Source of the DNA: an uncultured bacterium
GTDB taxonomy: Bacteria; Bacillota; Clostridia; Oscillospirales; Acutalibacteraceae
Assembly: GCA_905215855.1 (NCBI GenBank)
Contig: CAJMRT010000005.1
Location: 1-64,000, forward strand
Direction: 5' to 3'
Length of the DNA stretch: 64,000 nt
In this document: positions 1-7,119 of the stretch, piece by piece
How the letters are laid out: every line of letters begins with the position of its first letter
Numbering within the stretch: position 1 is the stretch's first letter
Translations under genes and position numbers: made by a program
The notes under the pieces: generated by a model
Told to the model about the DNA's origin: nothing
Seen by the model: only the letters and a program-made list of their open reading frames with translations
The model's database searches: none

Positions 1-55
1 ATAGCGGAGGACAACGAGGCTTGACAATAGAAGAGCCGAGGTTCGCAGCCCTAAA
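1..55. repeat. 55-bp direct repeat, copy 1
   Basis: The first 55 bases recur identically at 135-189, so the spacing is 134 bp. The unit contains a short hairpin (GGCTT at 18-22 with AAGAGCC-type partner at 33-37). The window begins at the repeat, so the array may continue upstream. It is not CRISPR-like, because the unit is too long and there is only one spacer. Confidence 0.9.
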
Positions 56-133
56 ATAACGACCGGCGAGGACTAAGCCGTGAAAATCACGCAAGTGATT
101 GAAACGGATTAGACGAGTGGAAGTTATTTTGGG
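49..133 (+). ncRNA. Long structured hairpin between the repeats; candidate RNA element
   Basis: The stretch between the two 55-bp repeats folds into one long interrupted hairpin. The outer arms are 50-60 and 123-133 (11 pairs including one U-G that works only for plus-strand RNA). Next come CCG 63-65 with 118-120, then CTAA.CCG 73-80 with CGG.TTAG 105-112, and an apical AATCAC/GTGATT stem (85-90, 95-100) closed by a GCAA tetraloop. An intrinsic terminator follows at 208-240. I do not recognise a named RNA family. Transcription is inferred from the fold and terminator only. Confidence 0.4.
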
Positions 134-134
134 A

Positions 135-189
135 ATAGCGGAGGACAACGAGGCTTGACAATAGAAGAGCCGAGGTTCGCAGCCCTAAA
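135..189. repeat. 55-bp direct repeat, copy 2
   Basis: Exact copy of bases 1-55. It ends 19 bp before the arm of the plus-strand terminator at 208-240, so the repeat-hairpin-repeat unit could be the 3' part of one transcript. Confidence 0.9.
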
Positions 190-207
190 GCTTTTATAAT
201 GTAAAGG

Positions 208-240
208 AAAATCCCTGTCCGTTATGGACAGGGATTTTTT
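208..240 (+). terminator. Intrinsic terminator
   Basis: A 13-bp stem (208-220 with 226-238), loop GTTAT, and a run of six T. No protein gene precedes it on the plus strand in the window, so it probably ends the repeat-containing transcript or a gene upstream of the window. Confidence 0.85.
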
Positions 241-360
241 GTAGGGGCGGATATTATCCGCCCGCCAAGTAATCGCACAGATTTTTGTAAATAAAATTAT
301 GATAATAAACGAAGATTACACAATATAAAAAACGATTGGCGAACGAGGTTCGCCCCTACA
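240..360. repeat. Dispersed inverted-repeat element, copy A
   Basis: The ends TGTAGGGGCG (240-249) and CGCCCCTACA (351-360) are perfect 10-bp inverted repeats. The left end also holds a small palindrome, GGGCGGAT-ATT-ATCCGCCC (245-263). A related element with the same left end lies at 17137-17293, again directly after a terminator. It has no coding capacity. The size and ends suggest a small non-autonomous mobile or REP-like intergenic repeat. Confidence 0.7.
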
Positions 361-387
361 AAATTATTGTACAAACAATCACAAAAC

Positions 388-455
388 TACGCTCGGGCAT
401 AATATGTTTTTACATTACAGGCTATCTTCACGAATGGGGAACGGCGACTCGTCGT
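388..455. repeat. Second conserved module of the dispersed repeat, copy A
   Basis: This stretch begins TACGCTCGGGCATA and shares most bases with 17387-17457 (the GGGCATAATA, CTATCTTC and GGAACGG blocks). Both copies lie downstream of the inverted-repeat element, so the two modules appear to travel together while the sequence between them differs. Confidence 0.6.
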
Positions 456-477
456 TACTGCAAATGAATATAAATAT

Positions 478-524
478 GGTCGGGAACAATAAGATTTGCA
501 CTTAGCAAAAACATCTTCCCGACC
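478..524. other. Extended intergenic hairpin
   Basis: GGTCGGGAA (478-486) pairs with TTCCCGACC (516-524). Inside are further AAGAT/ATCTT and TTGC/GCAA pairs. It has no T-run long enough for a clear terminator. Together with the flanking repeats it fills the gene-free stretch 1-627. Confidence 0.55.
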
Positions 525-567
525 ACAATTTTCAATTTCCCATTTTCAACTTTCAATTTGAAAAATT

Positions 568-615
568 TCCGTTCGGGCATCTTACTCTCGTCCATATAAA
601 ACTATCTCGAACGGA
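568..615 (-). terminator. Possible terminator of the zinc-ribbon gene
   Basis: TCCGTTCG (568-575) and CGAACGGA (608-615) form an 8-bp stem with a long 32-nt loop. On the minus strand it is followed by AATTTTTC. It lies just downstream of the gene ending at 628. The long loop makes it a weak call. Confidence 0.4.
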
Positions 616-627
616 CAATAGCTACAC

Positions 628-1353
628 TCAGTGATAGTAATTAACTTGACTGAACAATTCGCTAAATATATTGACACCGCAGGCAATAAGAACAACTGAA
701 GCGATAACAGTAATTACAGCTACGATAATGAACATAATAAGAGCGGCTCTTGCGTAGTTTTTGAGTGACTTCTTTGTTGATGAGCTGAATGCCCAGACAA
801 AAAGCATAATAAGGTTGATAAGTGGCAAACAGCTTAAAAGCATAACACCAATCCAACCGCCTACGCTTACAGGCTGAGTTTCGGGAGTGCCGTATGACGG
901 AATAACAGGCGGTACAGGCTGTGCATTGTATGTCTGCTGATACTGTGCATTGTACTGCTGATTATAGCCGTTGTTATAGTTTTGATACTGGTTGCCGTAC
1001 TTGCCTTCATTTGCACCGTAGGCATTGTTCGGTGCATTTGTAAACTGCTGACCGTACGAAGTTCTGTTCTGCTGTTGATAGTAGGTCTGATCCTGCTGAC
1101 CGTACTGCGGTGAAGAATACGGATTCTGCTGTGGCTGACTGTCTGCAGTTGTCTGCTGAGTAACCTGCTGTACATTGTTCACCTCAGGCTGAGCAGTCTG
1201 CACATTTTCATATGGGTTCTGCTGAACCTCTTCTGCCGCAGTATTTTCAACAGGCTGTGTCTCAGGCTCTGAAGCCTGCTCAACAGGTGTTCCGCAGTAA
1301 GTGCAGAACATTGCTCCGTTGTCGATTTCGTGATTGCAATTTTTACATACCAT
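628..1353 (-). CDS. Zinc-ribbon membrane protein with Gln/Asn/Tyr-rich linker
   Basis: 241 aa. The N-terminus has a four-cysteine zinc ribbon (C3, C6, C17, C20). Residues about 25-160 are a low-complexity linker very rich in Gln, Asn, Tyr and Pro. Two hydrophobic segments follow (about 163-190 and 203-232), so the protein is probably anchored with the ribbon on the cytoplasmic side. The ribosome site AAGGAG precedes the ATG. Such zinc_ribbon-domain membrane proteins are common in Clostridia and mostly uncharacterised. No operon partner; nrdG lies upstream with its own terminator. No specific function can be assigned. Confidence 0.75.
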   Translation of the reverse strand: MVCKNCNHEIDNGAMFCTYCGTPVEQASEPETQPVENTAAEEVQQNPYENVQTAQPEVNNVQQVTQQTTADSQPQQNPYSSPQYGQQDQTYYQQQNRTSYGQQFTNAPNNAYGANEGKYGNQYQNYNNGYNQQYNAQYQQTYNAQPVPPVIPSYGTPETQPVSVGGWIGVMLLSCLPLINLIMLFVWAFSSSTKKSLKNYARAALIMFIIVAVITVIASVVLIACGVNIFSELFSQVNYYH

Positions 1354-1459
1354 ATATAATCGCTCCTTGCATAATAATCTATAAATAGTATGCTATCATT
1401 TTACACTATTTGCCTTACAAAATCAACAACATTCCACGCAATAATTCAATAATATTACA

Positions 1460-1489
1460 AAAAGCGACAGTTTTACGGCTGTCGCTTTT
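1460..1489 (-). terminator. Intrinsic terminator of nrdDG
   Basis: An 11-bp stem (1460-1470 with 1479-1489), loop of 8, followed on the minus strand by a T-rich tail. It starts 3 bp after the nrdG stop codon. Confidence 0.9.
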
Positions 1490-1491
1490 CG

Positions 1492-2028
1492 TTATACTCC
1501 CCTTTTCATAAGCTTGTGAGGAATTATTTTATTTTCTTTGAGTGACGCTTTTACATCTATAATACGCTGATTTGACGAGCCTCTGAAAGCAAGGCTTATA
1601 TCGTGAAGTGCCTCAACAAATTCACCGTCAACAAGCACATCAAGCATTGAAAGCATTTCATCAGTACATTCACATCTTGCTCTGCTTTCTGAAAGCAGCT
1701 CCTTGTCAAACAGATAACCCGAATAACACCAAATTGTTTTGTTGGGATACTGTTCTCTGACACGCTTTAAAAAGGGAACTAAAACTCTCTGATTTGACGG
1801 TTCAAAGGGTTCGCCACCCAGCAATGACAGTCCGTCAATATATGACGGTTCAAGCTCTTTGAGAATTTTATCCTCAACCTCTTTTGTAAAAGGTTCGCCG
1901 TAATCAAAACTCCAGGTCTGCGGATTAAAGCAGTTTTTGCAATGATGCGTACAGCCGGATACAAAGAGTGATACTCTTACTCCCTCACCGTTTGCAATAT
2001 CGCAGAGTTTAATTTCTCCGTAATTCAT
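1492..2028 (-). CDS. nrdG: Anaerobic ribonucleotide reductase activating protein
   Basis: 178 aa radical SAM activase that makes the glycyl radical on NrdD. The cluster motif C26-THH-C30-KN-C33 binds the [4Fe-4S] cluster and a GGEPF motif (SAM binding) follows. I chose the ATG at 2028 because it overlaps the nrdD stop as TGATG, the usual translational coupling. A TTG one codon upstream is also open. Length is normal for the family. Co-transcribed with nrdD and ended by the terminator at 1460-1489. Confidence 0.96.
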   Translation of the reverse strand: MNYGEIKLCDIANGEGVRVSLFVSGCTHHCKNCFNPQTWSFDYGEPFTKEVEDKILKELEPSYIDGLSLLGGEPFEPSNQRVLVPFLKRVREQYPNKTIWCYSGYLFDKELLSESRARCECTDEMLSMLDVLVDGEFVEALHDISLAFRGSSNQRIIDVKASLKENKIIPHKLMKRGV

Positions 2029-4199
2029 CAAAGGTGAAGCACCCTTTCCTCAATTTCCTGAGTTCTGCCCTGATTCCAGAACTGAGTTCCGATATATCCA
2101 CAGGTTCTTCTTGCAACATTCATCTTATCCTGATCACGGTTGCCGCAGTTAGGACACTCCCACACAAGCTTATCGTCATCGTGAACAATCTTGATTTCAC
2201 CGTCATATCCGCAAACCTGACAATAGTCGCTCTTAGTGTTAAGCTCTGCATACATAATATTATCATAGATGAACTTGATAACCTGTAAAACTGCAGGGAT
2301 ATTGTCCTGCATATTCGGAACTTCAACATAGCTGATTGCACCGCCCGGTGACAAAGCCTGAAATTCAGACTCAAGTTTCAGCTTGCTGAACGCATCAATA
2401 TTTTCTGTAACATGAACATGATAGCTGTTAGTGATGTAGTTCTTGTCTGTTACACCCTTGATAATGCCGAAACGCTTTTGAAGACACTTTGCAAACTTAT
2501 ATGTTGTGCTTTCAAGAGGAGTGCCATAAAGGCTGTAGTCAATGTTTTCCTCCTTTTTCCACTTTGCACAATAATCGTTCAGCTTCTGCATAATTTCAAG
2601 ACCGAGTTCTTTGCCCTCTTTTTCTGTGAGTTTTTTACCGTTAAGGCTGTAAACGCACTCCCAAAGACCTGCATAACCGAGTGAAAGCGTTGAATAACCG
2701 CCGTGGAGAAGCTTGTCAATCTTCTCACCCTTTTTAAGTCTTGCCAAAGCACCGTACTGCCACAAAATAGGAGCGGCATCCGAAAGGGTGCCTGTAAGAC
2801 GCTCGTGACGGCACTGCAATGCTCTGTGGCAAAGTTCCATTCTCTCGTCAAAAATCTTCCAGAATTTATCAAGATCCTTGCCTGCGCTGAGTCCGATATC
2901 AATAAGATTTACAGTCACAACACCCTGATTGAATCTGCCGTAATATTTCGGCTTGCCGTTTTCGTCAACATAAGGAGTAAGGAAGCTTCTGCAACCCATA
3001 CAGGTAAAGCAATGACCCTCACCGTTTTTATCAATTTTGCTTTGGAGCATAACCTTCTCCGAGATATAGTCGGGAACCATTCTCTTTGCGGTACATTTTG
3101 CGGCAAGCTCAGTAAGATACCAATACTTGCTGTCCTCTGTTATGTTATCCTCCTCAAGCACATAAATAAGCTTTGGAAACGCAGGTGTAATCCATACACC
3201 CTTTTCATTTTTTACGCCCTTGTGACGCTGTTTGAGTGTTTCTTCGATAATCATGGCAAGGTCGTGCTTTTCCTGCTCGTTTTTAGCCTCGTTAAGATAC
3301 ATAAACACGGTTACAAACGGAGCCTGACCGTTTGTTGTGAGCAAAGTAACAACCTGATACTGAATTGTCTGTACACCACGGTTTACTTCCTTGCGGAGTC
3401 TTTTTTCAACAATGTCGTTAATTTTCTCTTCTGTGGGATGAACACCAAGTTCCTCAATTTCCGCAAGAGTTTCTCTGCGGATTTTCTCACGGGAAACCTG
3501 AACAAACGGTGCAAGATGAGCAAGGCTTATGCTCTGACCGCCGTACTGGTTACTTGCAACCTGTGCAATAATCTGTGTTGCAATGTTACAAGCTGTTGAA
3601 AAGCTGTGCGGTCTTTCAATAAGTGTATCGCTTATAACTGTGCCGTTCTGAAGCATATCTTCAAGGTTTACAAGGTCGCAGTTATGCATATGCTGTGCAA
3701 AATAGTCCGAATCGTGGAAGTGAATAATACCTTCCTTATCAGCCTCAACAATATCAGCCGGCAAAAGCATTCTTCTTGTAAGGTCACGGCTGACCTCACC
3801 CGCCATATAGTCACGCTGAACGCTGTTGACAGTCGGGTTCTTGTTTGAATTTTCCTGCTTTACTTCCTCGTTGTTGCACTCAATAAGCGAGAGAATTCTG
3901 TTATCGGTAGTGTTTGCCTTACGAACAAGTGAGCGGTTGTAGCGGTAACGCACATATCTTCTTGCAAGCTCAAATGCGCCCTTTGCCATAAGCTGGTCCT
4001 CAACCATATCCTGAATTTCTTCAACAGATACAGCTCTCTTGATTTTATTGCACTTGTACTCAACATAGTCGGCAACATCCTCAATCTGTTCATCCGAAAG
4101 AAATTTGTGTTCGCCTGAGCCGTTTGCCTTTTTAACGGCATTGATAATTTTTTCAATATTGAATTCTTCTTCTGAGCCGTTACGCTTGATAATTTTCAT
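2028..4199 (-). CDS. nrdD: Anaerobic ribonucleoside-triphosphate reductase
   Basis: 723 aa class III reductase that makes dNTPs without oxygen. Residues about 1-90 are an ATP-cone allosteric domain. The C-terminus has the zinc-binding CQVCG and CPNCG pairs and the glycyl-radical motif RTCGYIG, with the radical Gly near residue 701. The ribosome site AAGGGGAAGG precedes the ATG. It is followed directly by its activase nrdG. Its leader of about 127 nt contains a hairpin (4298-4320), and a Crp-type palindrome (4361-4376) lies at about -41.5 from the predicted start site. This suggests control by the divergent Crp/Fnr-family gene. Confidence 0.97.
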   Translation of the reverse strand: MKIIKRNGSEEEFNIEKIINAVKKANGSGEHKFLSDEQIEDVADYVEYKCNKIKRAVSVEEIQDMVEDQLMAKGAFELARRYVRYRYNRSLVRKANTTDNRILSLIECNNEEVKQENSNKNPTVNSVQRDYMAGEVSRDLTRRMLLPADIVEADKEGIIHFHDSDYFAQHMHNCDLVNLEDMLQNGTVISDTLIERPHSFSTACNIATQIIAQVASNQYGGQSISLAHLAPFVQVSREKIRRETLAEIEELGVHPTEEKINDIVEKRLRKEVNRGVQTIQYQVVTLLTTNGQAPFVTVFMYLNEAKNEQEKHDLAMIIEETLKQRHKGVKNEKGVWITPAFPKLIYVLEEDNITEDSKYWYLTELAAKCTAKRMVPDYISEKVMLQSKIDKNGEGHCFTCMGCRSFLTPYVDENGKPKYYGRFNQGVVTVNLIDIGLSAGKDLDKFWKIFDERMELCHRALQCRHERLTGTLSDAAPILWQYGALARLKKGEKIDKLLHGGYSTLSLGYAGLWECVYSLNGKKLTEKEGKELGLEIMQKLNDYCAKWKKEENIDYSLYGTPLESTTYKFAKCLQKRFGIIKGVTDKNYITNSYHVHVTENIDAFSKLKLESEFQALSPGGAISYVEVPNMQDNIPAVLQVIKFIYDNIMYAELNTKSDYCQVCGYDGEIKIVHDDDKLVWECPNCGNRDQDKMNVARRTCGYIGTQFWNQGRTQEIEERVLHL

Positions 4200-4297
4200 A
4201 ATCCTTCCCCTTCTTAATTATTTTGTGGTTATTCCTTGATAAAAATCCTATATATGTAAAAAGTTAAACTCTTAAAATGTCATTTTGCAATAAAATT

Positions 4298-4320
4298 GCA
4301 AGGGGCAAATCTCCCCTTGC
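4298..4320 (-). promoter_or_regulatory. Hairpin in the nrdDG leader
   Basis: A perfect 8-bp stem (GCAAGGGG 4298-4305, CCCCTTGC 4313-4320) with a 7-nt loop, next to a second small palindrome TTGCAA-N5-TTGCAA (4285-4301). It lies inside the predicted untranslated leader of nrdDG. There is no T-run, so it is not a terminator. Role unknown. Confidence 0.5.
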
Positions 4321-4333
4321 GAATGCAAGACTA

Positions 4334-4339
4334 ATTATA
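4334..4339 (-). promoter_or_regulatory. Predicted -10 box of the nrdDG promoter
   Basis: The minus strand reads TATAAT at 4339-4334. No good -35 hexamer lies 16-18 bp upstream, as expected for an activator-dependent promoter. The start site would be near 4327, which puts the palindrome at 4361-4376 centred about 41.5 bp upstream. Confidence 0.45.
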
Positions 4340-4360
4340 CAATAAACAAATAATAAATAC

Positions 4361-4376
4361 TGTTGCACAGGCAACA
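4361..4376. promoter_or_regulatory. Crp/Fnr-type operator palindrome
   Basis: TGTTGC-ACAG-GCAACA is a perfect inverted repeat with two 6-bp halves and a 4-bp centre, the architecture of Crp/Fnr-family sites. It overlaps the -35 box of the crp-like gene (suggesting self-repression) and is about -41.5 from the predicted nrdDG start (the class II activator position). Binding is inferred. Confidence 0.6.
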
Positions 4377-4391
4377 ATTTTATGATATACT
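4363..4391 (+). promoter_or_regulatory. Promoter of the Crp/Fnr-family gene
   Basis: TTGCAC (4363-4368), 17-bp spacer, TATACT (4386-4391). Because the -10 box covers the most upstream in-frame ATG (4382), translation must start later, supporting the ATG at 4445. A TGTGGC/GCCACA inverted repeat (4403-4408, 4421-4426) sits in the leader. Confidence 0.65.
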
Positions 4392-4444
4392 ATACCATAT
4401 ATTGTGGCAAGACAAAAAACGCCACACATTATGGAGTGTTACAA

Positions 4445-5089
4445 ATGACAGAACAAATCAACGGTGCAGTGCTTGAAAAATCAGATTTCATCGGGCTTAA
4501 CGAGTGTTTTTCGCCTGTTGAAAGGGAGTACAAACGAGGCGAAATCATCACCACATATTCAGCCGAAAACGACACAATTTGCATCATAAAAGAGGGCACT
4601 GTTTATCTTACAACCGACAATGCCGAAAATCAGCGCAGAATTATTTCTTTTTATGAAAGCGGTGATATGACCGCCACCTGCCTTGTGCCAAAGTCAGACA
4701 ATCGAATTTTCTATCTTACGGCAAAAACAAATTGCAGAGTCGATTTTGTGAGATATTCAAAGTTCACAGCCTGTTGCGAAAAGCATTGCGACAAACATTT
4801 AAAGATTATAAGTGCGTTCGTCGAAAGCTCTCACAAAAAAATTCTTGCCCACACGGACATTCTCTGTCAGCAAACGCTGAGGAGCAAGCTTTTGACTTTT
4901 TTTGAATACATAAAAAAGGAAAAGGGCAAAAATACCTTTACTCTTCCCCTTCCGCTGTCAGACCTTGCAGACTATCTTTCGGTTGACCGAAGTGCAATGA
5001 TGCGTGAAATAAAAAAGCTGAATGAAGAAAAAATCATCGTTTCGGACAAACGAAAAATCACCGTTACCGACGATTTGTCAGTTTCGTAA
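4445..5089 (+). CDS. Crp/Fnr-family transcriptional regulator
   Basis: 214 aa. The N-terminal half is a cyclic-nucleotide-binding-type beta barrel (KRGEII to about residue 110), then a long dimer helix and a C-terminal Crp-type winged helix (about 160-205: LSDLADYLSVDRSAMMREIKKL). Several cysteines are present, but there is no clear N-terminal FNR cluster motif, so the signal sensed is unknown. Start chosen at 4445 (GGAG site, and the promoter overlaps the earlier ATG). Divergent from nrdDG with a shared palindrome, so it likely controls anaerobic nucleotide reduction and itself. Confidence 0.88.
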   Translation: MTEQINGAVLEKSDFIGLNECFSPVEREYKRGEIITTYSAENDTICIIKEGTVYLTTDNAENQRRIISFYESGDMTATCLVPKSDNRIFYLTAKTNCRVDFVRYSKFTACCEKHCDKHLKIISAFVESSHKKILAHTDILCQQTLRSKLLTFFEYIKKEKGKNTFTLPLPLSDLADYLSVDRSAMMREIKKLNEEKIIVSDKRKITVTDDLSVS

Positions 5090-5140
5090 CTATATATGTG
5101 TAAAGAAAGATAAAAAACAAAAAATAAAAGTGCAATTCAA

Positions 5141-5180
5141 CCGTACAAAACGCCTGCTTATTTGCAGGCGTTTTGTACGG
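5141..5180 (+). terminator. Strong hairpin terminator
   Basis: A perfect 17-bp stem (5141-5157 with 5164-5180) with a 6-nt loop. The T-run is inside the stem (GCGTTTTG), so it may work in both directions. The rest of the gap to the fructose operon promoter (5181-5402) is AT-rich and I see nothing else in it. Confidence 0.7.
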
Positions 5181-5389
5181 CAACAGGTTTTATTGTAGTA
5201 TAAAAAACATTTTGGGTCAACACGCCAAAAGAATTATAACGAGATTATTTTAATTTGACCGAGTTTGCCCGATAAATCAAACTGTTTGAGCGAGTTTTAT
5301 TGATTGATGGTAATATTATACTATTTATAAGTTATGTTTAACGCTTTTTTATTGGCTATTTTGCTGATTTTAAAATTATTTGAATTTTT

Positions 5390-5440
5390 TTGACTGAATT
5401 TGCTTGACTTTTAAAAAACGGGTGTTATAATATAGTCAAG
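5390..5440 (+). promoter_or_regulatory. Promoter and putative FruR operator of the fructose PTS operon
   Basis: TTGACT (5404-5409), 16-bp spacer, TATAAT (5426-5431). The promoter is framed by a perfect 7-bp inverted repeat CTTGACT (5403-5409) and AGTCAAG (5434-5440), and TTGACT also occurs as a direct repeat at 5390-5395. DeoR-family repressors often bind such repeated half-sites around their own promoter, so FruR is the likely binder. Confidence 0.65.
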
Positions 5441-5451
5441 AGGTGAGGATA

Positions 5452-6201
5452 ATGCTTACACAGGACAGATATCGTGCAATACTTGATTTGCTCGAAGAAA
5501 AAAATTCGGTCACGGTGTCGGAATTAACAAAGTTGCTTGACTCATCCGAGTCAACAATAAGAAGAGATCTTTCCGCTCTTGATGAAATGGGAAAGCTCAC
5601 AAAGGTTTTCGGCGGTGCAACTTCAATCACCAGAAACGAGGGTGTTTTTGAAGATGCGGTAAGCAATCGTGAAACCGTTATGAGCGATGAAAAAGATGTG
5701 GTTGCAGAATACTGTGCAAAGCTTATCAATGACTCTGACTTTGTTTATATTGACGCAGGAACAACAACATTAAAGCTTGTTGACCACATTACAAATACAA
5801 ACGCAACCTATGTTACAAACGGCATAACACACGCCAGAATGCTTATCCACAAGGGTATGCAGACATATATAGTAGGCGGAAGAATAAAACCGCTTACCGA
5901 GGCTGTTGTGGGTGCCGAAGCAATAAAAAGCATAAACTGCTTTAACTTTACAAAAGCTTTTATGGGAGCAAACGGAATTGACATCGGTTCGGGGTTCACA
6001 ACTCCCGACATTGAAGAAGGTCTTATAAAGGAAACGGCAATCAACAAATCTTATATGGCATTTGTTCTTGCAGACCATTCAAAATTCCGCAGGGTGTATC
6101 CCGTAACATTTGCCCCTCTGCAAAAATGTTGTATAATCACCGACAAACTGACTGCGCCGGACTTTTCGCAGGCAACGGTGATAAAGGAGGTAAAAAAATG
6201 A
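5452..6201 (+). CDS. fruR: DeoR-family repressor of the fructose operon
   Basis: 249 aa. DeoR helix-turn-helix at about residues 3-58 and a DeoR C-terminal sugar-phosphate sensor domain with the YIDAGTTTL motif. The ATG at 5452 fits the family start (MLTQDRYRAIL) and the AGAGG site; a GTG at 5443 is also open. Its stop overlaps the fruK start as ATGA. Family members repress fructose genes until fructose-1-phosphate appears; this is inferred from fruK and fruA next door. Confidence 0.92.
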   Translation: MLTQDRYRAILDLLEEKNSVTVSELTKLLDSSESTIRRDLSALDEMGKLTKVFGGATSITRNEGVFEDAVSNRETVMSDEKDVVAEYCAKLINDSDFVYIDAGTTTLKLVDHITNTNATYVTNGITHARMLIHKGMQTYIVGGRIKPLTEAVVGAEAIKSINCFNFTKAFMGANGIDIGSGFTTPDIEEGLIKETAINKSYMAFVLADHSKFRRVYPVTFAPLQKCCIITDKLTAPDFSQATVIKEVKK

Positions 6202-7100
6202 TTTACACCGTAACGCTTAATCCGTCAATTGACTACATTGTCAGACTTGATTCGCTTGTTCCGGGAATAACAAACCGAACAACAAGCGAGGAATATTACT
6301 ACGGCGGCAAGGGAATCAATGTTTCTTGTGTGCTTGCAGAGCTTGACCTTGAAAGTACGGCATTCGGATTTGTTGCAGGCTTTACGGGTGATGCCATTGA
6401 AAAGGGTATTCGCAATGACAGGATTATCACCGACTTTATTAAGCTTGAAAGCGGAATTTCAAGAATCAACATAAAAATCAAAGCCGGCGTTGAAACAGAA
6501 ATCAATTGTCAGGGACCTCACATAAGTGAAAGCGAACTTGAAAGGCTGTTTTCAAAAATCGACAGAATATCCGACGGCGACACAATCGTAATTGCAGGAA
6601 ACATTCCGAATACGATGCCTGATGATGTTTATGAAAGAATCCTTGAAAGAATCAAGGGCAAGGATGTACGAATTGTAGTTGACGCAACAAAAAAACTTTT
6701 ACTCAACGCACTCAAGTACAAGCCGTTCCTCATCAAGCCGAATAGACAGGAGCTTTCCGAAATGTTCGGAGTTGAAATCAACACCGAGGATGATATTGAA
6801 AAGTATGCAAAAGAGTTGCAGAAACTCGGTGCAAAAAATGTTCTGATTTCACTCGGCGGTGACGGAGCAATGCTCATTGACGAATTCGGAAAAAGGCACA
6901 AAGCAGGAGTCCTCAAAGAAAAGGTAATTAACACAGTCGGTTCGGGCGACTCAATGGTAGCAGGCTTTGTGGCAGGATATGAAAAAACAAAAAGCTACCC
7001 CTATGCGCTGAAATTAGGCAGTGTGTGCGGAAATGCAACGGCATTTCTTGACGGACTTGCCACAAAAGAAAAAATAAATGAATTGCTTGCAAAATTTTAA
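6198..7100 (+). CDS. fruK: 1-phosphofructokinase
   Basis: 300 aa PfkB-family kinase that turns fructose-1-phosphate into fructose-1,6-bisphosphate. The N-terminal TLNPSID and GGKGIN motifs and the C-terminal anion hole and catalytic motif TVGSGDSMVAGF are present. The start is set by a strong AAAGGAGGT site inside the end of fruR and the 4-bp overlap with the fruR stop. The next gene makes fructose-1-phosphate during uptake, so the order matches the pathway. A 1-phosphofructokinase is preferred over tagatose-6-phosphate kinase because of this context. Confidence 0.94.
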   Translation: MIYTVTLNPSIDYIVRLDSLVPGITNRTTSEEYYYGGKGINVSCVLAELDLESTAFGFVAGFTGDAIEKGIRNDRIITDFIKLESGISRINIKIKAGVETEINCQGPHISESELERLFSKIDRISDGDTIVIAGNIPNTMPDDVYERILERIKGKDVRIVVDATKKLLLNALKYKPFLIKPNRQELSEMFGVEINTEDDIEKYAKELQKLGAKNVLISLGGDGAMLIDEFGKRHKAGVLKEKVINTVGSGDSMVAGFVAGYEKTKSYPYALKLGSVCGNATAFLDGLATKEKINELLAKF

Positions 7101-7119
7101 TTAAAAAGGAGAGAAAAAT

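Noticed and set aside
1..189. CRISPR array from the 55-bp repeats
   Set aside because: Only two copies, too long, and the sequence between them is a self-complementary hairpin, not a spacer.
2703..3599. 298-codon plus-strand open frame
   Set aside because: Lies entirely antisense to nrdD, has no ribosome site and no recognisable motifs.
4445..5089. True FNR with an oxygen-sensing cluster
   Set aside because: Cysteines are scattered and do not form the N-terminal FNR pattern; kept as Crp/Fnr family only.
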